Below are positions 21,016 through 32,190 of a DNA stretch of 64,000 nt, piece by piece (position 1 is the stretch's first letter; every line of letters begins with the position of its first letter). The translations under genes were made by a program, and so were the position numbers. Below the pieces are notes generated by a model. That model was not told where the DNA came from. It worked only from the letters and a program-made list of their open reading frames with translations, and did no database searches. Source of the stretch: Zingiber officinale (taxonomy: Eukaryota; Streptophyta; Magnoliopsida; Zingiberales; Zingiberaceae); NCBI RefSeq assembly GCF_018446385.1, contig NC_055987.1, positions 36,947,702 through 37,011,701 on the forward strand, given 5' to 3'.

Positions 21016-23067
21016 TCAAACTTCTGTACGAGATTCTAACTTATCAGCATCTGGTTTCAGCACATGTGCTGGACTACCCCAAATTCGAATATGTCTTAGA
21101 CTGGGCTTTCGCCCATTCCACAATTCTGTGGGAGTAGAAGAAACTGATTTAGAAGGTACTAAGTTCAGAATGTACACTGCTGTTTCCAGAGCGTATCCCC
21201 AAAACGAATTTGGTAATTCTGAATAACTCATCATCGATCTAACCATTTCCATAAGAGTCCTATTCCTTCGTTCTGCCACTCCATTCTGTTGGGGTGTACC
21301 AGGTGCAGACAGATGGGATTGAATCCCGGCTTCTGATAAGTAATTCCTAAACTCTCCTAAGAGGTATTCGCCACCACGATCAGACCGTAGTGTATTGATA
21401 CTTTTACCTAGTCGTTTCTCCACATCAGCCTTGTACTCTTTGAACTTATCAAAACACTCGGACTTGCGACGCATTAGGTAAATGTATCCGTATCTTGAAT
21501 AATCGTCTATAAAAGAGACAAAATATTCAAAACCTCCTCTTGCTTGGACAGACATAGGACAACACAAATCAGAATGAACCAATTCTAACACTTCTTTGGC
21601 TCTATACCCCTTGGCCTTAAAAGGCCTCTTGGTCATTTTACCTTCCAAGCAAGATTCACAAGTTGAAAAATTTTCCAACTCTAATGAACCCAAAAGTCCA
21701 TCGGCTATAAGCCTCTGAATCCTACTTAAGTTAATATGACCAAGCCTTAGATGCCAAAGATATGCTTGATTCATTTCCGAAGGTTCTTTTCTCTTATTAG
21801 AGTTAGAAGATGAGTTATAAATTTCCTTGTTTTGCTTTGTGGGAGAAATTGGATTTAAAGTATACAAATTGCCAACTAATGCACCAGAACAGATAATCAC
21901 TTTATTTCTCTTAATAACTACATCGTTACTAAAGTAAACTGAATACCCATCTAAAAACAGTTTAGAAACTGAAATTAAATTCTTTCTAAAACTGGGTACA
22001 TAAAGACAATTTCTTAAAACCAAATTTCTATTTCTATTAAAAGATAAGTAGACGTCTCCCACTGCAACAACCACCACCTTAGTAGCATTGCCCATGTAGA
22101 TGGTAATTTCTCCTTCAGTTAGTCGTCGGGTTTCTTTGAGCCCTTGCAAGGAATTGCAGACATGATCAGTGACTCTCGTATCTACACACCAGGTGCTGGT
22201 AGATAACACCGCTAAACATGTTTCAACAACTAGAGCATGAGATATACCTTTGTTGTTCTGATTCCTACGAGGACAGTCCGCCTTCCAATGCCCTGACTGC
22301 TTGCAAATGAAGCACTTGCCCTTCGGCTTCTTCATTCCAGCTTTAGGTCCTGTACTATGAGATTTATTCACTTTCTTTGCTGAACCAACTTGTTTCTTCT
22401 TCTTCTTTCCTTTCGGTTTAGAAGTAGAACCATTTTCAGTATAGTGAATATGAGAATTGTGACGAAACAAACCTTTTACTGCCTGAAGTTCTGTCAGTAG
22501 TTCCGCCAATGAATATACCCTTTTGTTCATATTGTAATTCAGGCGAAATTGCTCAAAACTTCTAGGCAGTGTTTGGAGAATCATATCGATCTGGGTTTCC
22601 CCATCAATTTCTCCTCCAAGAATCTGTATTTCGTTTAGATAAGCCATCATCTTTAGGATATGATCCCTCACAGGAGTACCCTCTTGCATGGTGGCTGTCA
22701 TTATCTTTCTCATGGCTTCTTGTCTAGAAGCCTGATCCTGATGACCAAAGAGTTCCTTGAGATTGCTCATAATATCATAAGCTATTGGTAAATCTTGATG
22801 CTGATGTTGCAATACATTTGACATTGAAGCCAAAATGTAACACTGCGCCATCTCATCTGCCTTTACCCATTTCCTATGATATTCAATCTCCTCTTGGGTA
22901 GATTCACCAGTGGGTACATCAGGACAAGGCTCAATCAGTACAAACTTATAGCTTTCAGCCGTAAGAACAATGTCCAGGTTCCTTTTCCAATCTATGTAGT
23001 TAGGACCAGTAAGTCTATTTTGTTGTAGTATGATGGACAGTGGGTTGAAAGTCATCCTAAGAATCAC
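21016..23067 (-). pseudogene. Copia gag, protease and integrase polyprotein (interrupted)
   Basis: A 683-codon frame. Domains in order: UBN2-type gag (about 1-210), a CCHC zinc knuckle (KCFICKQSGHWKADCP, about 254-270), an aspartic protease region where the expected D-S/T-G reads WCVDTRVTDHVC, a GAG-pre-integrase HHCC segment (WHLRLGHINLSRI, CESCLEGKMTKRPF), and the integrase core (ELVHSDLCCPMS, FVSFIDDYSRYGY, TLRSDRGGEYL, PGTPQQNGVAERRNRTLM). The D, D and E residues of the core are visible. The frame ends at 21016 with a stop after DKLESRTEV, just before the next segment (FVGFPKGTKDGLFY, 21015-20782) that belongs to the same polyprotein. One stop or small indel therefore breaks it. The protease residue change and this break mark it as dead. 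Confidence 0.85.
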
Positions 23068-24166
23068 AAATAACTTTTGGTCAGAACTCTAAATTTAGAA
23101 TAATATTGATTCCTCAAACAATACTATTTTAAATTAACCAACACCTCGAAACGCCGTGAATTTTGTATGCCACGATAGTGTGGACGTATACAAATTCAAC
23201 ATTTGTAAAAGGAGGGTTTCAACCCATTAATTTTATTATCTTGTTAACTTAACTTTTTGACAAATAAAATTAATAGTTGGTATCCTTTGGTCACACGAAT
23301 AATAGCAGTGACTCCGATGGGGAGGATACTATTAAACACGCCTAAGTGTATACCATTACTTGACACTAAGTCCATTAATAATATTGTGCCCCTTCCGATG
23401 GGGAAAATCACACGCTCTTAATTAACTTCCTATAGTCATCCAAAATAGAAGTTTGTTCTAGTGATTCACAAACAAGCTTATCCGATATGGAGGAAGACAC
23501 TCAGAGCCAACGCGCAAGCATGTTTGCATCACTTACAAACCAGTAATGGAGACCATGGAAGTTATTTAAAATCCCTCTCCCACTTAGTTATTTATAAATG
23601 AGGAATTTTAACTATGCTATCCTACTAAAACTGTATACTAACATACACACACAGCATAATATAAAAGCAATAAATAGAAAATCTAATTTTCAACTATTAT
23701 GACTTTTATCTATGGTTGTCCCCCGTGTGTTGTCATCCCAAGCTGCTACCATATTTGGCCACCGCCACCGGGTTTAGATGTCACATCCATCTTGCTCCTT
23801 GTTTCGCTGCGCCTCTGGTCCTCAAAAGGTTCCACACCTTGCAAGATTCGATCTGCGACATAAATAGAATTTTATATTTTTCGATCCTATATTCCTCGAA
23901 GGAATGTACATGTAAACTAGATCGAACATAAAATACTAATAAAAACTAAATATAGCTCCTGCTGTATTTTATAATACAATCATGCACACACATATAATTG
24001 CCCTTGACATGTCCAAGGGTCCAATCACACACATAAAGAAAACTATAAGCCATAATAGTTGGATCCTGCATTCACAAAGTTAGCACGTCCTACTATTAAC
24101 CTGCCTAAATTATGTATGACATGTGCATAATTAAACTAATACCAAATACACAGAGGCAAAACCCTA
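23068..24166. other. Copia untranslated leader
   Basis: Between the PBS and the gag start on the minus strand. It carries no coding frame. CCGATGGGGAGGATA-like and CCGATGGGGAAAATC-like motifs repeat at about 23310-23410. I see nothing else. Confidence 0.5.
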
Positions 24167-24180
24167 GCTCTGATACCAAT
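24167..24180 (-). other. Primer binding site of the copia element
   Basis: The plus strand reads GCTCTGATACCAAT directly against the LTR. The reverse complement, ATTGGTATCAGAGC, is the tRNA-iMet-type PBS of plant copia elements. Confidence 0.85.
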
Positions 24181-26557
24181 TGTTGGTTGCTACTCGGAAA
24201 ACCTAATGGTTCCACTGTACAAAAATTTTGTACAAAGGTCTGAACCTTTTTCCTAGCTACCATGTGTTCTTTTAAATTAAACTTGGATCGCCTGCGGAAC
24301 TTAACACGTTTGATCCAAATTTAATCTATTTGTTCTTTTAGGTTTTGACTTGGATTTCCTGCGGAACTTAACACGTTCGATCCAAATCACCTAGGTTATT
24401 AATTCCATTAAATATTAATTTCCAAAATTAGTTTCCAGTATTGACGTGGCGAGGCACATGACCTTCTTGGATATGGGAGCAACCACCACCGACTAGACAA
24501 AACCTTTTAAGGAAAACTAATATTTAATTTCCTAAAATAACTTTAGGTCAATCAAAAAGAACAATCAAATCACAAGGAAAAGAAAAACAAAAGAACATTA
24601 CATCGAAAACAAATTCGAAACACTAAAAATCGTATGCCTCTTGTATTTGGTATTATTTCCAAAAATAACTAGTATGATGCGAAAAGGAAAAATACTAGTT
24701 ATACCTTCTAGAAAGACCTCTTGATCTTCTACCGTATTCCTCTTCTAACCTCGGACGTTGTGTGGGCAACGATCTTCCAAGATGAGGACCACCAAAACAC
24801 CTTCTTCTCCTCCTTGCTAGGTTCAGCCAAATCAAAAGCTACACCAAGGATGAAGAAAAACACCAACCAAACTCCAAGGGATGAAAGCTTTCTCTCCTTC
24901 TTCTTCTTCTTCTCCAAGTAGTATCCGGCCACCACAAAGAGCTCCAAGCAAGAGAGGGTTTCGGCCACCACAAAGAGGAAGAGATGGAGAGAGGATGGCT
25001 AACCACAACACCAAGGAAAAGAGGGAGAGAATAATAGAGGTCGTGTCTCATGAAGGCACCCCAACCCCCTCTTTTATATTCCTTAGCTTTGGTAAATAAG
25101 GAAATTTAATTATAATAAAATTTCCTTAACTTTCCTTGACATGAATTAATTGAGAAAAATAAAATAAAATTTCCCAATTAAACTTGTAATGGCCGGCCAC
25201 CTCATGGAGAGCAAACAAGACAATTTTCAATCAACAATTAAAAATTCCTTACTTGTCTTCAGAAATTTTAAAAAATAAAATTTCCCTTTAAAATCCCTTC
25301 ATGGTTGATAAAAAGAAATTTCTATAATTTTAATTTTTCAACATGTGAATAATTTCAAAGAGAAAAAATAAAATATCTTTCCTATCTACAAATAAGGAAA
25401 GAGATCTAATCTCTTTTCTTAATCTTTTGTATAAGAGATATTTTAATTTTAATTCTCTTCAATAAATTATATCTTCCACATAAGAAAAATTTAAAATTAA
25501 AAATCTTTTAAATTAATGGGCTGGGTTCAAGCTAGGGCCGGCCACCCATGAACCAAGGCTTGGCCGGCCCTAGCTTGAACCATAAGCTAGCTTGGCCGAC
25601 CCCCTTATCATGGGTATGAAGGTGGGTATAGGTGGGTATAGTACTCTATAAATAAGAGGCTACGATAGGGACCGAGAGGAGGAATTAGTTTTGGTCTCCA
25701 GATAAAATTAAGCATCCCGTGTTCGCCCCGAACACACAACTTAATTTTATCAATAATAATTCATTCCACTAGAGAACTATTATTGAACTACCGCACCAAT
25801 CCCAAATTACATTTTTGGGCTCCTTCTTATTATGAGTGTGTTAGTCTCCCTGTGTTTAAGATGTCGAATGCCCACTAATTAAGTGAGTTACTGACAACTC
25901 ATTTAATTAATATCTTAATCCAAGAATAGTACCAGTCAACCTTATCGTCATGTCGGACTAAGTCCACCTGCAGGGTTTAACATGACAATCTTTATGAGCT
26001 CATCTTGGGGACATTATCAACCTAGATTACTAGGACACAGTTTCCTTCTATAATCAACAACACACACTATAAGTGATATCATTTCTCAACTTATCGGGCT
26101 TATTGATTCATCGAACTAAATCTCACCCATTGATAAATTAAAGAAATAAATATTAAATATATGTGCTTGTTATTATATTAGGATTAAGAGCACACACTTT
26201 CATAATAACTGAGGTATTTGTTCCTTTATAAAGTCAGTATAAAAAAAACAACCTCAAATGGTCCTACTCAATACACTCTAAGTGTACTAGTGTAATTATA
26301 TAGTTAAGATAAACTAATTCCTAATTACACTACGACCTTCAAATGGTTTGTTCCTTTCCATTTTGGTCGTGAGCTACTGTTTATAATTTATAAGGTACTG
26401 ATAACATCCTCTTCTGTATGTGGCACCATATACTATGTTATCTACAATATAAATTAATTGAACAACTACAACTAAATGTAGACAATTTGACCAAATGTGA
26501 TTCTTTATTCAAAATAAATGTTTACAAAAGCTTAGGCTTTCAGTATACACTCTAACA
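24181..26557 (-). repeat. Copia 5' LTR (LTR B family), complete
   Basis: 2377 bp. On the plus strand it runs from TGTTGGTTGC to CTCTAACA. It contains the palindromic TACAAAAATTTTGTACA near its PBS-proximal edge (about 24218), shared by all LTR B copies. ORFs inside are chance. Confidence 0.8.
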
Positions 26558-26701
26558 CCTCTCTCGTCGGAGGGCCGTCGCCGGGAAACCCCTCCCGGCT
26601 AGGCTTCTTTGCAGGTTCGTCGGAAATCTACGCCACCAGTCGGAGACAGCAGAGCGTGCCACGTCCCCAGCGTCCGTCGACTCAGCGCTCGGACAGGATC
26701 A
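26558..26701 (+). repeat. 3' LTR remnant of the Tat element
   Basis: It is about 90% similar to the last 160 bp of the 5' LTR, with a 16-bp internal gap after CCTCTCTCG. Its left part is missing and replaced by the end of the copia LTR. Confidence 0.85.
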
Positions 26702-28451
26702 GTGGACATTTGTTATCTTAAACACGGGGAGACTAACACACTCATATATGAAGAAGCCCATAATATAATTTGGGATTGGTGAGGTAGTGCAATAATAACT
26801 CTCTAGTGGAATGAGTTATTATTGATGAACTTGAGTTGTGTGTTCGGGGTGAACACGGGATACTCAAGCTCATCGGAAGGCCAAAATCAATTTCTCCTCT
26901 AGGTCCCTGTCGTAGCCTCATTAAAGCCTTAAGTCCATTCAAATAAAAACCCTTTTTGGTGTCCAAGAAGGAGGCCAGCCCAAGGCTTGGTGACCAAGCA
27001 AGGGCCGACCACCATCTCCTCTTTAGGGGCCGACCCTTTGCTTGGTGTCCAAGCAATGAAGGGCCGACCACAATTTGTTAAATAAGGAGGGGTGTTTTGA
27101 ATTTTTAAAATCTTCTCTTTGTAGAAAACTATAAGTTTTAAAAGAGAAATTTTAAAATATAAAACTTTCCTTGTTTGAATTAGGCCACATGGTTTAATAG
27201 AGAGTTTTATAAGTTTTAAAACTTTCTTTTTTTAACCATCCTCATGGTTTTAAAAAAAAGGAAGAGAAGTTTTAAAATTAAAATTTTCTATTTTTTTAAC
27301 CATGTTAAAAAAGGAAATTTTTAGAAGAGAAGTTTTAAATTTTAAAACATGTTTTTAATTTTTAAAACTTTCCTTTTTTAACATCCACTTTAGGAAAAAG
27401 AGCTTGTAAAATTTTATAAGAGGATTTCTTCTTTTATAAAATTTTATAAAATTTTTTCTTCCCCATGATGATGTGGCCGACCACCCTTGCTTGGTGCCCA
27501 AGCAAGGGGCCAGCCAAATTAAATCTCGAATCAATCCATGATTGGTGATTGATTCAATCAAGAGGAAAGAAAAGGAAAAATAAAAGGGGAAAAGGAAAAA
27601 CAAGAGGAAGATTTTAATTTTTGTAAAAAGTCTTTCCTTATTTTCCTTGGGCAAGTATTATAAAAGAAGGGGAGGAGAGACCACATGACATAACAATTCT
27701 TATTCTCTTGCTTGGTGATCCTCTTGTGGCCGGCCCTCTCTCCCTCTCTTTTCCCCTTGCTTTCTTTTGCTCCTTGGTGGTGGTGGTGGCCGAATTCTAG
27801 AGGAGGAGGAAGAAGGCTTTGGGTGGTGTTCATCTTGGAGGATCGTCGCCCACACGACGTCCAAGGTGAGACGAGGAATACGACAGAAGATCTCGAGGTC
27901 ATTAGTATACAAAGAGAAGATATAATTAGCAATTATTTTCCGCATCATGCTAGTTATTTTTCTTTGTAAGCATTCCAAACACAAGAGGCATTAGATTCTA
28001 ATTTTTCGGATTTGTTTTGAAGTTGTGTTTTCTTTGTTTTGTTTTTCGAATTTATGATTCGATTGTTCCTTTTGGTTAAACCTAGAGTTATATAAGGAAA
28101 TTAAATATTAGCTTTCTTTAAAAGGCTTTGCCTAGGCAGTGGTGGATGCTCCCATACCCAAGAAGGCCATGTGCCTCGCCATGTAGTCTTGGAAGCCAAT
28201 TTTAGAAATTAATATTTAATGGAATTTATAACATAGGTGGATTTGGATCAATAGTGTTAAGTTCCGTTTGCGATCCAAATCTAAACCATTAAGAACAAAT
28301 AAATTAAATTTGGAATCAATGATGTTAAGTTCCGTCTGCGATTCCTAATTTAACTTCTAAAGAACACAATAAGTCATTTAGGAAAGGTTTGACACTTGTA
28401 CAAAATTTTTGTACAGTGGAACCGGTACGATCTTCTTAGGACTAACCAACA
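26702..28451 (+). mobile_element. LTR B, right part (continuation of 13731-14411)
   Basis: It starts GTGGACATTTGTTATC. The same sequence appears uninterrupted at about 39140 in the third copy (AATTAGTGGACATTTG), which acts as the empty site. It ends CAGTGGAACCGG through CTAACCAACA at 28451. ORFs inside (27355-27984 minus, 27712-27969 plus) are LTR sequence, not genes. Confidence 0.8.
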
Positions 28452-28635
28452 CCTGTGCCATCCTTCTCTCTAGTCGCATCTTTTGCTTAACTTCCTATGT
28501 TCCTAAGCTCCTGCACACTTTGACACAAGACATCAAACACAACATGACCTAACTTGACTTGGTTGACCACATCAAAACTAACTTGGGGTGCTTACACCTC
28601 AGACCGTTTATCTTCCACTTTCAACGCCAACAACC
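28452..28635 (-). mobile_element. LTR A, right part (continuation of 13010-13730)
   Basis: The segment GTGCCATCCTTCTCTCTAGTCGC through CTCCTGCACACTT, and the following GACCTAACTTGACTT, align with 29520-29650 of LTR 2, directly continuing where 13730 leaves off. The flanks of the insertion read CCTAT (13726-13730) and CCTGT (28452-28456), an imperfect 5-bp target duplication. Confidence 0.6.
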
Positions 28636-29656
28636 TGTTGGTCCCTTTGGAGGTTGGCTAGAAGGGGGGGGGGAGTTGAATAGCCTGAAAATAAAAACGC
28701 AACCCTTCTCAAACTTTTAAACTAACACTTGCATAAATAAAGTAAAAATAAAATATAAAAGGAAGTAAAAGGCAGACAGAGATTTACTTGGTTACAATCG
28801 GGGAGGTTGTTAATCCAAGGAAGATGAAGCACTAGTATCTCCTTCAGGCGGAGAAGCTTTTTACAATGTTTAAGCACAGAAATAGAAGCTCAACTCTAAA
28901 CTAAAGCACACAAGCGTTGGAATTATAATTCTTGAGTTCGTTGAAAAGCTTCTGGACCAAAGCTATATTTATACCTTTGGTTGGGGCGCTCCGAAGGGTT
29001 TCGGGCGCCCTGGGAGGGATAAAACTTTATCCCTAATGTTTAGATTGAGTCAAATCTCGATATGATCAAATATCGACTTCCGGGCGCCCCGGTACGGTCC
29101 GGGCGCCCCGGTCTGTTCTGGGCGCCTCGGGCGAGAAAGTCAACCTCGTTGACTTTTTTCAGCCCGGGTCTTCTGCTCCGGCTTCGTTCGCCTCAGACCA
29201 AGTCTTCCGCTCGCTTGGGTGATCTCTGCCATCCAGAATAGGGCTCACCCGAACCCAACTTCCGGTCTTCTCGAGCAGGTTTCTGCTCCGGCTTCTCGTC
29301 CCTCGGAATCGCCGCGTGGTTCCTTCTCGTCCGCCAACGTACTCATCCGCAGTTTTTGTCCCTCAGTCGCACCCCGTGCCGACCTTCTCTCTAGCTGCGT
29401 CTCTTGCTCCTCGAGCAATCTTCCACTTCGGCTTCTCGTCCCTCGGAACCACCGCACACTTCCTTCTCATCCGTCGGTGTACTCTTCCGTAGTGCCTCGT
29501 CCCTCGGACGTATCGCGTGTCATCCTTCTCGCTAGCTGCGTCTTCCGCTCGACTACCTATGCTCCTAAGCTCCTGCACACTTAAACACAAGGTTAGAAAC
29601 ACACAAGACCTAACTTAACTTATTGATCATACTAAAACAACCTTGGGGTTCCAATA
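28636..29656 (-). repeat. LTR 2, left (3') copy, with GGGCGCCC palindrome array
   Basis: It starts TGTTGGTCCC and ends near GGTTCCAATA (the expected CA terminus appears changed). It carries CCGGGCGCCCCGG at 29080-29092 and 29099-29111, and variants at 28983, 29002 and 29119. The right copy at 38552-38822 matches its first 270 bp. Confidence 0.7.
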
Positions 29657-30572
29657 ATCTCCCCCTTTTTGATGTGATCAACCTAAGTTAAGCTAGGGTT
29701 AAAATAGACATAAAATAAACAATTTATATTGTAATAACGTGCAACAAGATAGAAAAATTAAATTTCAAAAAAATTTTAATTTCTACCTCCCCCTAGACTT
29801 ATACTTTTTCTTCTCCCCCTTTGATCACATAAAAAATTGGGGTTGCAAGAAAAATCTAAGGGTTGACACTTAGAAAAATTATAAAAATCTATTCCAATGA
29901 TTTTCTTGAAAATATTTTTAAGTCAAGGAAAATTTCTAAGTCAAAAATAACTTTTGAAAAAATTTCTTAAGTTTTTGTCATCAAGAATTAAGAACTTTCT
30001 AAGCTGAAAACTTTATGTAAGAAAATTTAAAAAAGAAATTTGAGAACATTTATAAAAAAATTTTCTATGTATTTATTTTATTTTATTTTAATTCTAATGC
30101 TTTTATCAGAAAGTTTTAAAATTTCATTTTAATTTACCATAACTTCTTAAATCACACTTTTACAGATTTAAAGCAACCAATATTAAACATGCAAAAAATT
30201 ATATCATGTTAATTTATATTATTAGTTTGTCGAGATTCTTTAATCGACAAACTATTTCTTTTGACTTAATATTTTTTGTTATATTTTGAATTTCTAATTC
30301 ATAAAAATATTTCGATAATATAAATTCTAACTTGATAGAGTTTTTCGACAGTATTTCTAATTTACAAAATTCGTTCGACAAAATATTTTGTAATTTGCAA
30401 AATTTATTTGACAGAAGATTTTCTAATCCGAAAAACTTTTTCGATGATTCAATTTCTAATTCGCAGAATTCTTTTGGCGACTTTTCGATTGATTTAACTA
30501 ATTGTTCAGAAGGTGGAGACCATACCTGACTTACCTTGTCAGCAGTTGATTCTCCCCCTGTCGAGTTACTTT
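29657..30572 (-). pseudogene. Element 2 internal gag-like region, distal part
   Basis: Read on the minus strand from 30572, it gives a repetitive low-complexity frame (SPPSEQLVKSIEKSPKEFCE, then SSKKFFGLENLLSNKFC-like units with a recurring [EQ]F-C-x-L-E/Q-N pattern) and then AT-rich sequence to the PPT at about 29660. This looks like a linker of a SIRE-type gag. No zinc knuckle or enzyme is seen. The opposite end of the same ORF system lies at 38058-38429. Confidence 0.45.
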
Positions 30573-32190
30573 TGTTAGGACCAAAATGTAGCTAGAGGGG
30601 GGGGGGTTGAATAGCTCAGTGCGATCTTCGTGCTTGACGTTTCTTGTTTCTTCAAAGATGTGCAGCGGAAATACAAGAAACATTACAACAATGCTAACAA
30701 ATGGATTTTACTTGGTATCCACCTCACAAGAGGTAACTAATCCAAGGATCCACACACTCACGCACCCTCCACTATGAAAACACTCCTTCTCGGTAACTAC
30801 CGAAGGCGGAGAAGCCTTACAACCTCACAATACAACAATGAGAAAGAAAGAAGCAAAATACAAATGAATCTTACAAGATTACAATGAAAACCCTAGCTTC
30901 TTCTTCTTCTTGTTGCAAATCGCCTCTTGACTTGGATGAGCCTCCAAGAACCTTCAAGAACTGGCGGTGAGAAAGTAAAGATCGCTGTGGAGAAGTTCTG
31001 TGTTCATCTGTCAAGAAGAGAGGAAGTCGTGTCGAAGAAAACGCTCGCCAACATCTATATTTGCGTCAACGGTCGAATCCCAATCGATTGAATTGCTCCC
31101 AATCGATTGGGGAGGCTTTGGATCGATTGATCAATAGATCCAAAGCGCCTCTGTGCTATCTGGAATCGCCTTGAATCGATTGCCCGATCGATTCAAGGCT
31201 TCTCGAGCGATTTCCAACGCTCCAATCAATCGCCCGATCGATTGGAGGCTTCAATCGATCAATTGATCGATTTAGAAGCTTGCTATTCACTCAGAAACTC
31301 TCTCAATCGATCGACCGATTGATTGGGGAAGTTTCAATCGATTACCCAATCGATTCAGCCCATTTCTGCATGAATTCACGTCAACCAATCGATCCACTGA
31401 TCGATTGAACCCCCCAATCGATCAGCCAATCGATTGGGAAGCAGAAATCTGTGCAGAGCTTGAAATTAGCTTCGTTTCGCATCCGAGATCACCTCATTCC
31501 GATATCTGAGTCAAAAGTTATGGTTTTCGGAAGTTTACTACGTCCGAACTTCCTAGTTCCATGCCAACTCCCTATTGGACTTACGGTCGTTAAGACTTCG
31601 GTCAACTTTTGGCTCATCTGGACTTTCTTTTTGTGCCAAGTGTCCGGTCCTCCATTACCCACTTGGACTTCCACCAGATGTTTGGTCAACCTTGACCCAT
31701 CTGGATTTTCCCCGTGCCTGGCTTCACTCACCAGGACTTCCATTCTGCCTAGCTTCACTCACTATGACTTCTCTTCTGCCTGGCTTCACTCACCAGGACT
31801 TTCACCTAGCTTCACTCACTAGGATTTTTCTTTTGCCTAGCTTCACTCACTAGGTCTTTCACCTGGCTTCACTCACCAGGACTTTCACCTAGCTTCACTC
31901 ACTAGGATTTTTCTTCTGCCTAGCTTCACTCACTAGGTCTTTCACCTGGCTTCATTCACCAGGATTTCCCTTCTGCCTAACATCCCAGTTAGGACTTCCC
32001 AGTCAAGTATCTGGTCAACCTTGACCTTCTTGACTCTTCTTCAACCAACCTGATCAGACCCTGATCAGAGGGGAATTGCACCAAACAATCTCCCCAAATG
32101 AACAACTGCATTGTCAAACATCGAAACCCAAACCAAGACTCAAGCTCGGTCAACTAGGTCAGCCTTGACCTGAGGGATATTGCGCCAACA
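30573..32190 (-). repeat. LTR 3, left copy, with ATCGAT array
   Basis: It runs from TGTTAGGACC to GCGCCAACA. An array of paired ATCGAT boxes lies at 31080-31440, and short CTTCACTCACYAGGAYTT repeats fill 31720-31980. ORFs here (31451-31853) are repeat translation only. Confidence 0.8.
31720..31985. repeat. Short tandem repeat of CTTCACTCACYAGGAYTT type in LTR 3
   Basis: Roughly ten degenerate units of about 27-30 bp, CTAGCTTCACTCACTAGGA alternating with CTGGCTTCACTCACCAGGA, end to end. The inner part is itself self-complementary in places (CCTAG and CTAGG, CCTGG and CCAGG). The same array is at about 37550-37800. Confidence 0.75.

Larger units (their letters stand above)
19932..26557 (-). 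mobile_element. Ty1/copia element, 3' part deleted
   Basis: On the minus strand the order is 5' LTR (26557-24181), primer binding site (24180-24167), leader, gag-protease-integrase (23067-21016), then RT (20772-19932). The end of RT, the RNase H and the 3' LTR are absent, and sequence switches directly into the Tat integrase. The 5' LTR is homologous to the two LTR B copies. The element carries frame breaks and is not autonomous now. Confidence 0.85.
14412..26701 (+). mobile_element. Ty3/gypsy Tat-lineage retrotransposon, degenerate, carrying a nested copia
   Basis: The element runs from TGATCCGGTG (14412) to GACAGGATCA (26701), flanked by a perfect 5-bp duplication GTGGA (14407-14411 and 26702-26706). 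The order is 5' LTR, primer binding site, gag, protease, reverse transcriptase, RNase H, a second RNase H, then an integrase that breaks off at about 19930. A copia element fills 19930-26557, and the last 144 bp of the 3' LTR follow. The second RNase H and the LGRPALNEF-type protease to RT spacing are typical of the Tat clade. Stops and frame changes make it non-functional. Confidence 0.85.

Noticed and set aside
24729-25099. ORFs on both strands with poly-Glu/Lys or poly-Ser/Phe runs
   Set aside because: They lie in the copia LTR, and the low-complexity (TTC)n tract produces them on both strands.
27558-27984. ORFs at 27558-27984 and 40033-40563 that look conserved between two places
   Set aside because: Their similarity is that of two copies of LTR B. 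Stops and frames are not conserved as coding sequence.
29219-29584. 121-codon ORF rich in Ser, Pro and Arg
   Set aside because: It is LTR 2 sequence, repeated in part at 13600-13700, with no gag or pol homology.
31080-31440. CRISPR-like array, suggested by regularly spaced ATCGAT repeats
   Set aside because: Repeats are too short, palindromic and variably spaced. It lies within a plant LTR and has no cas genes.
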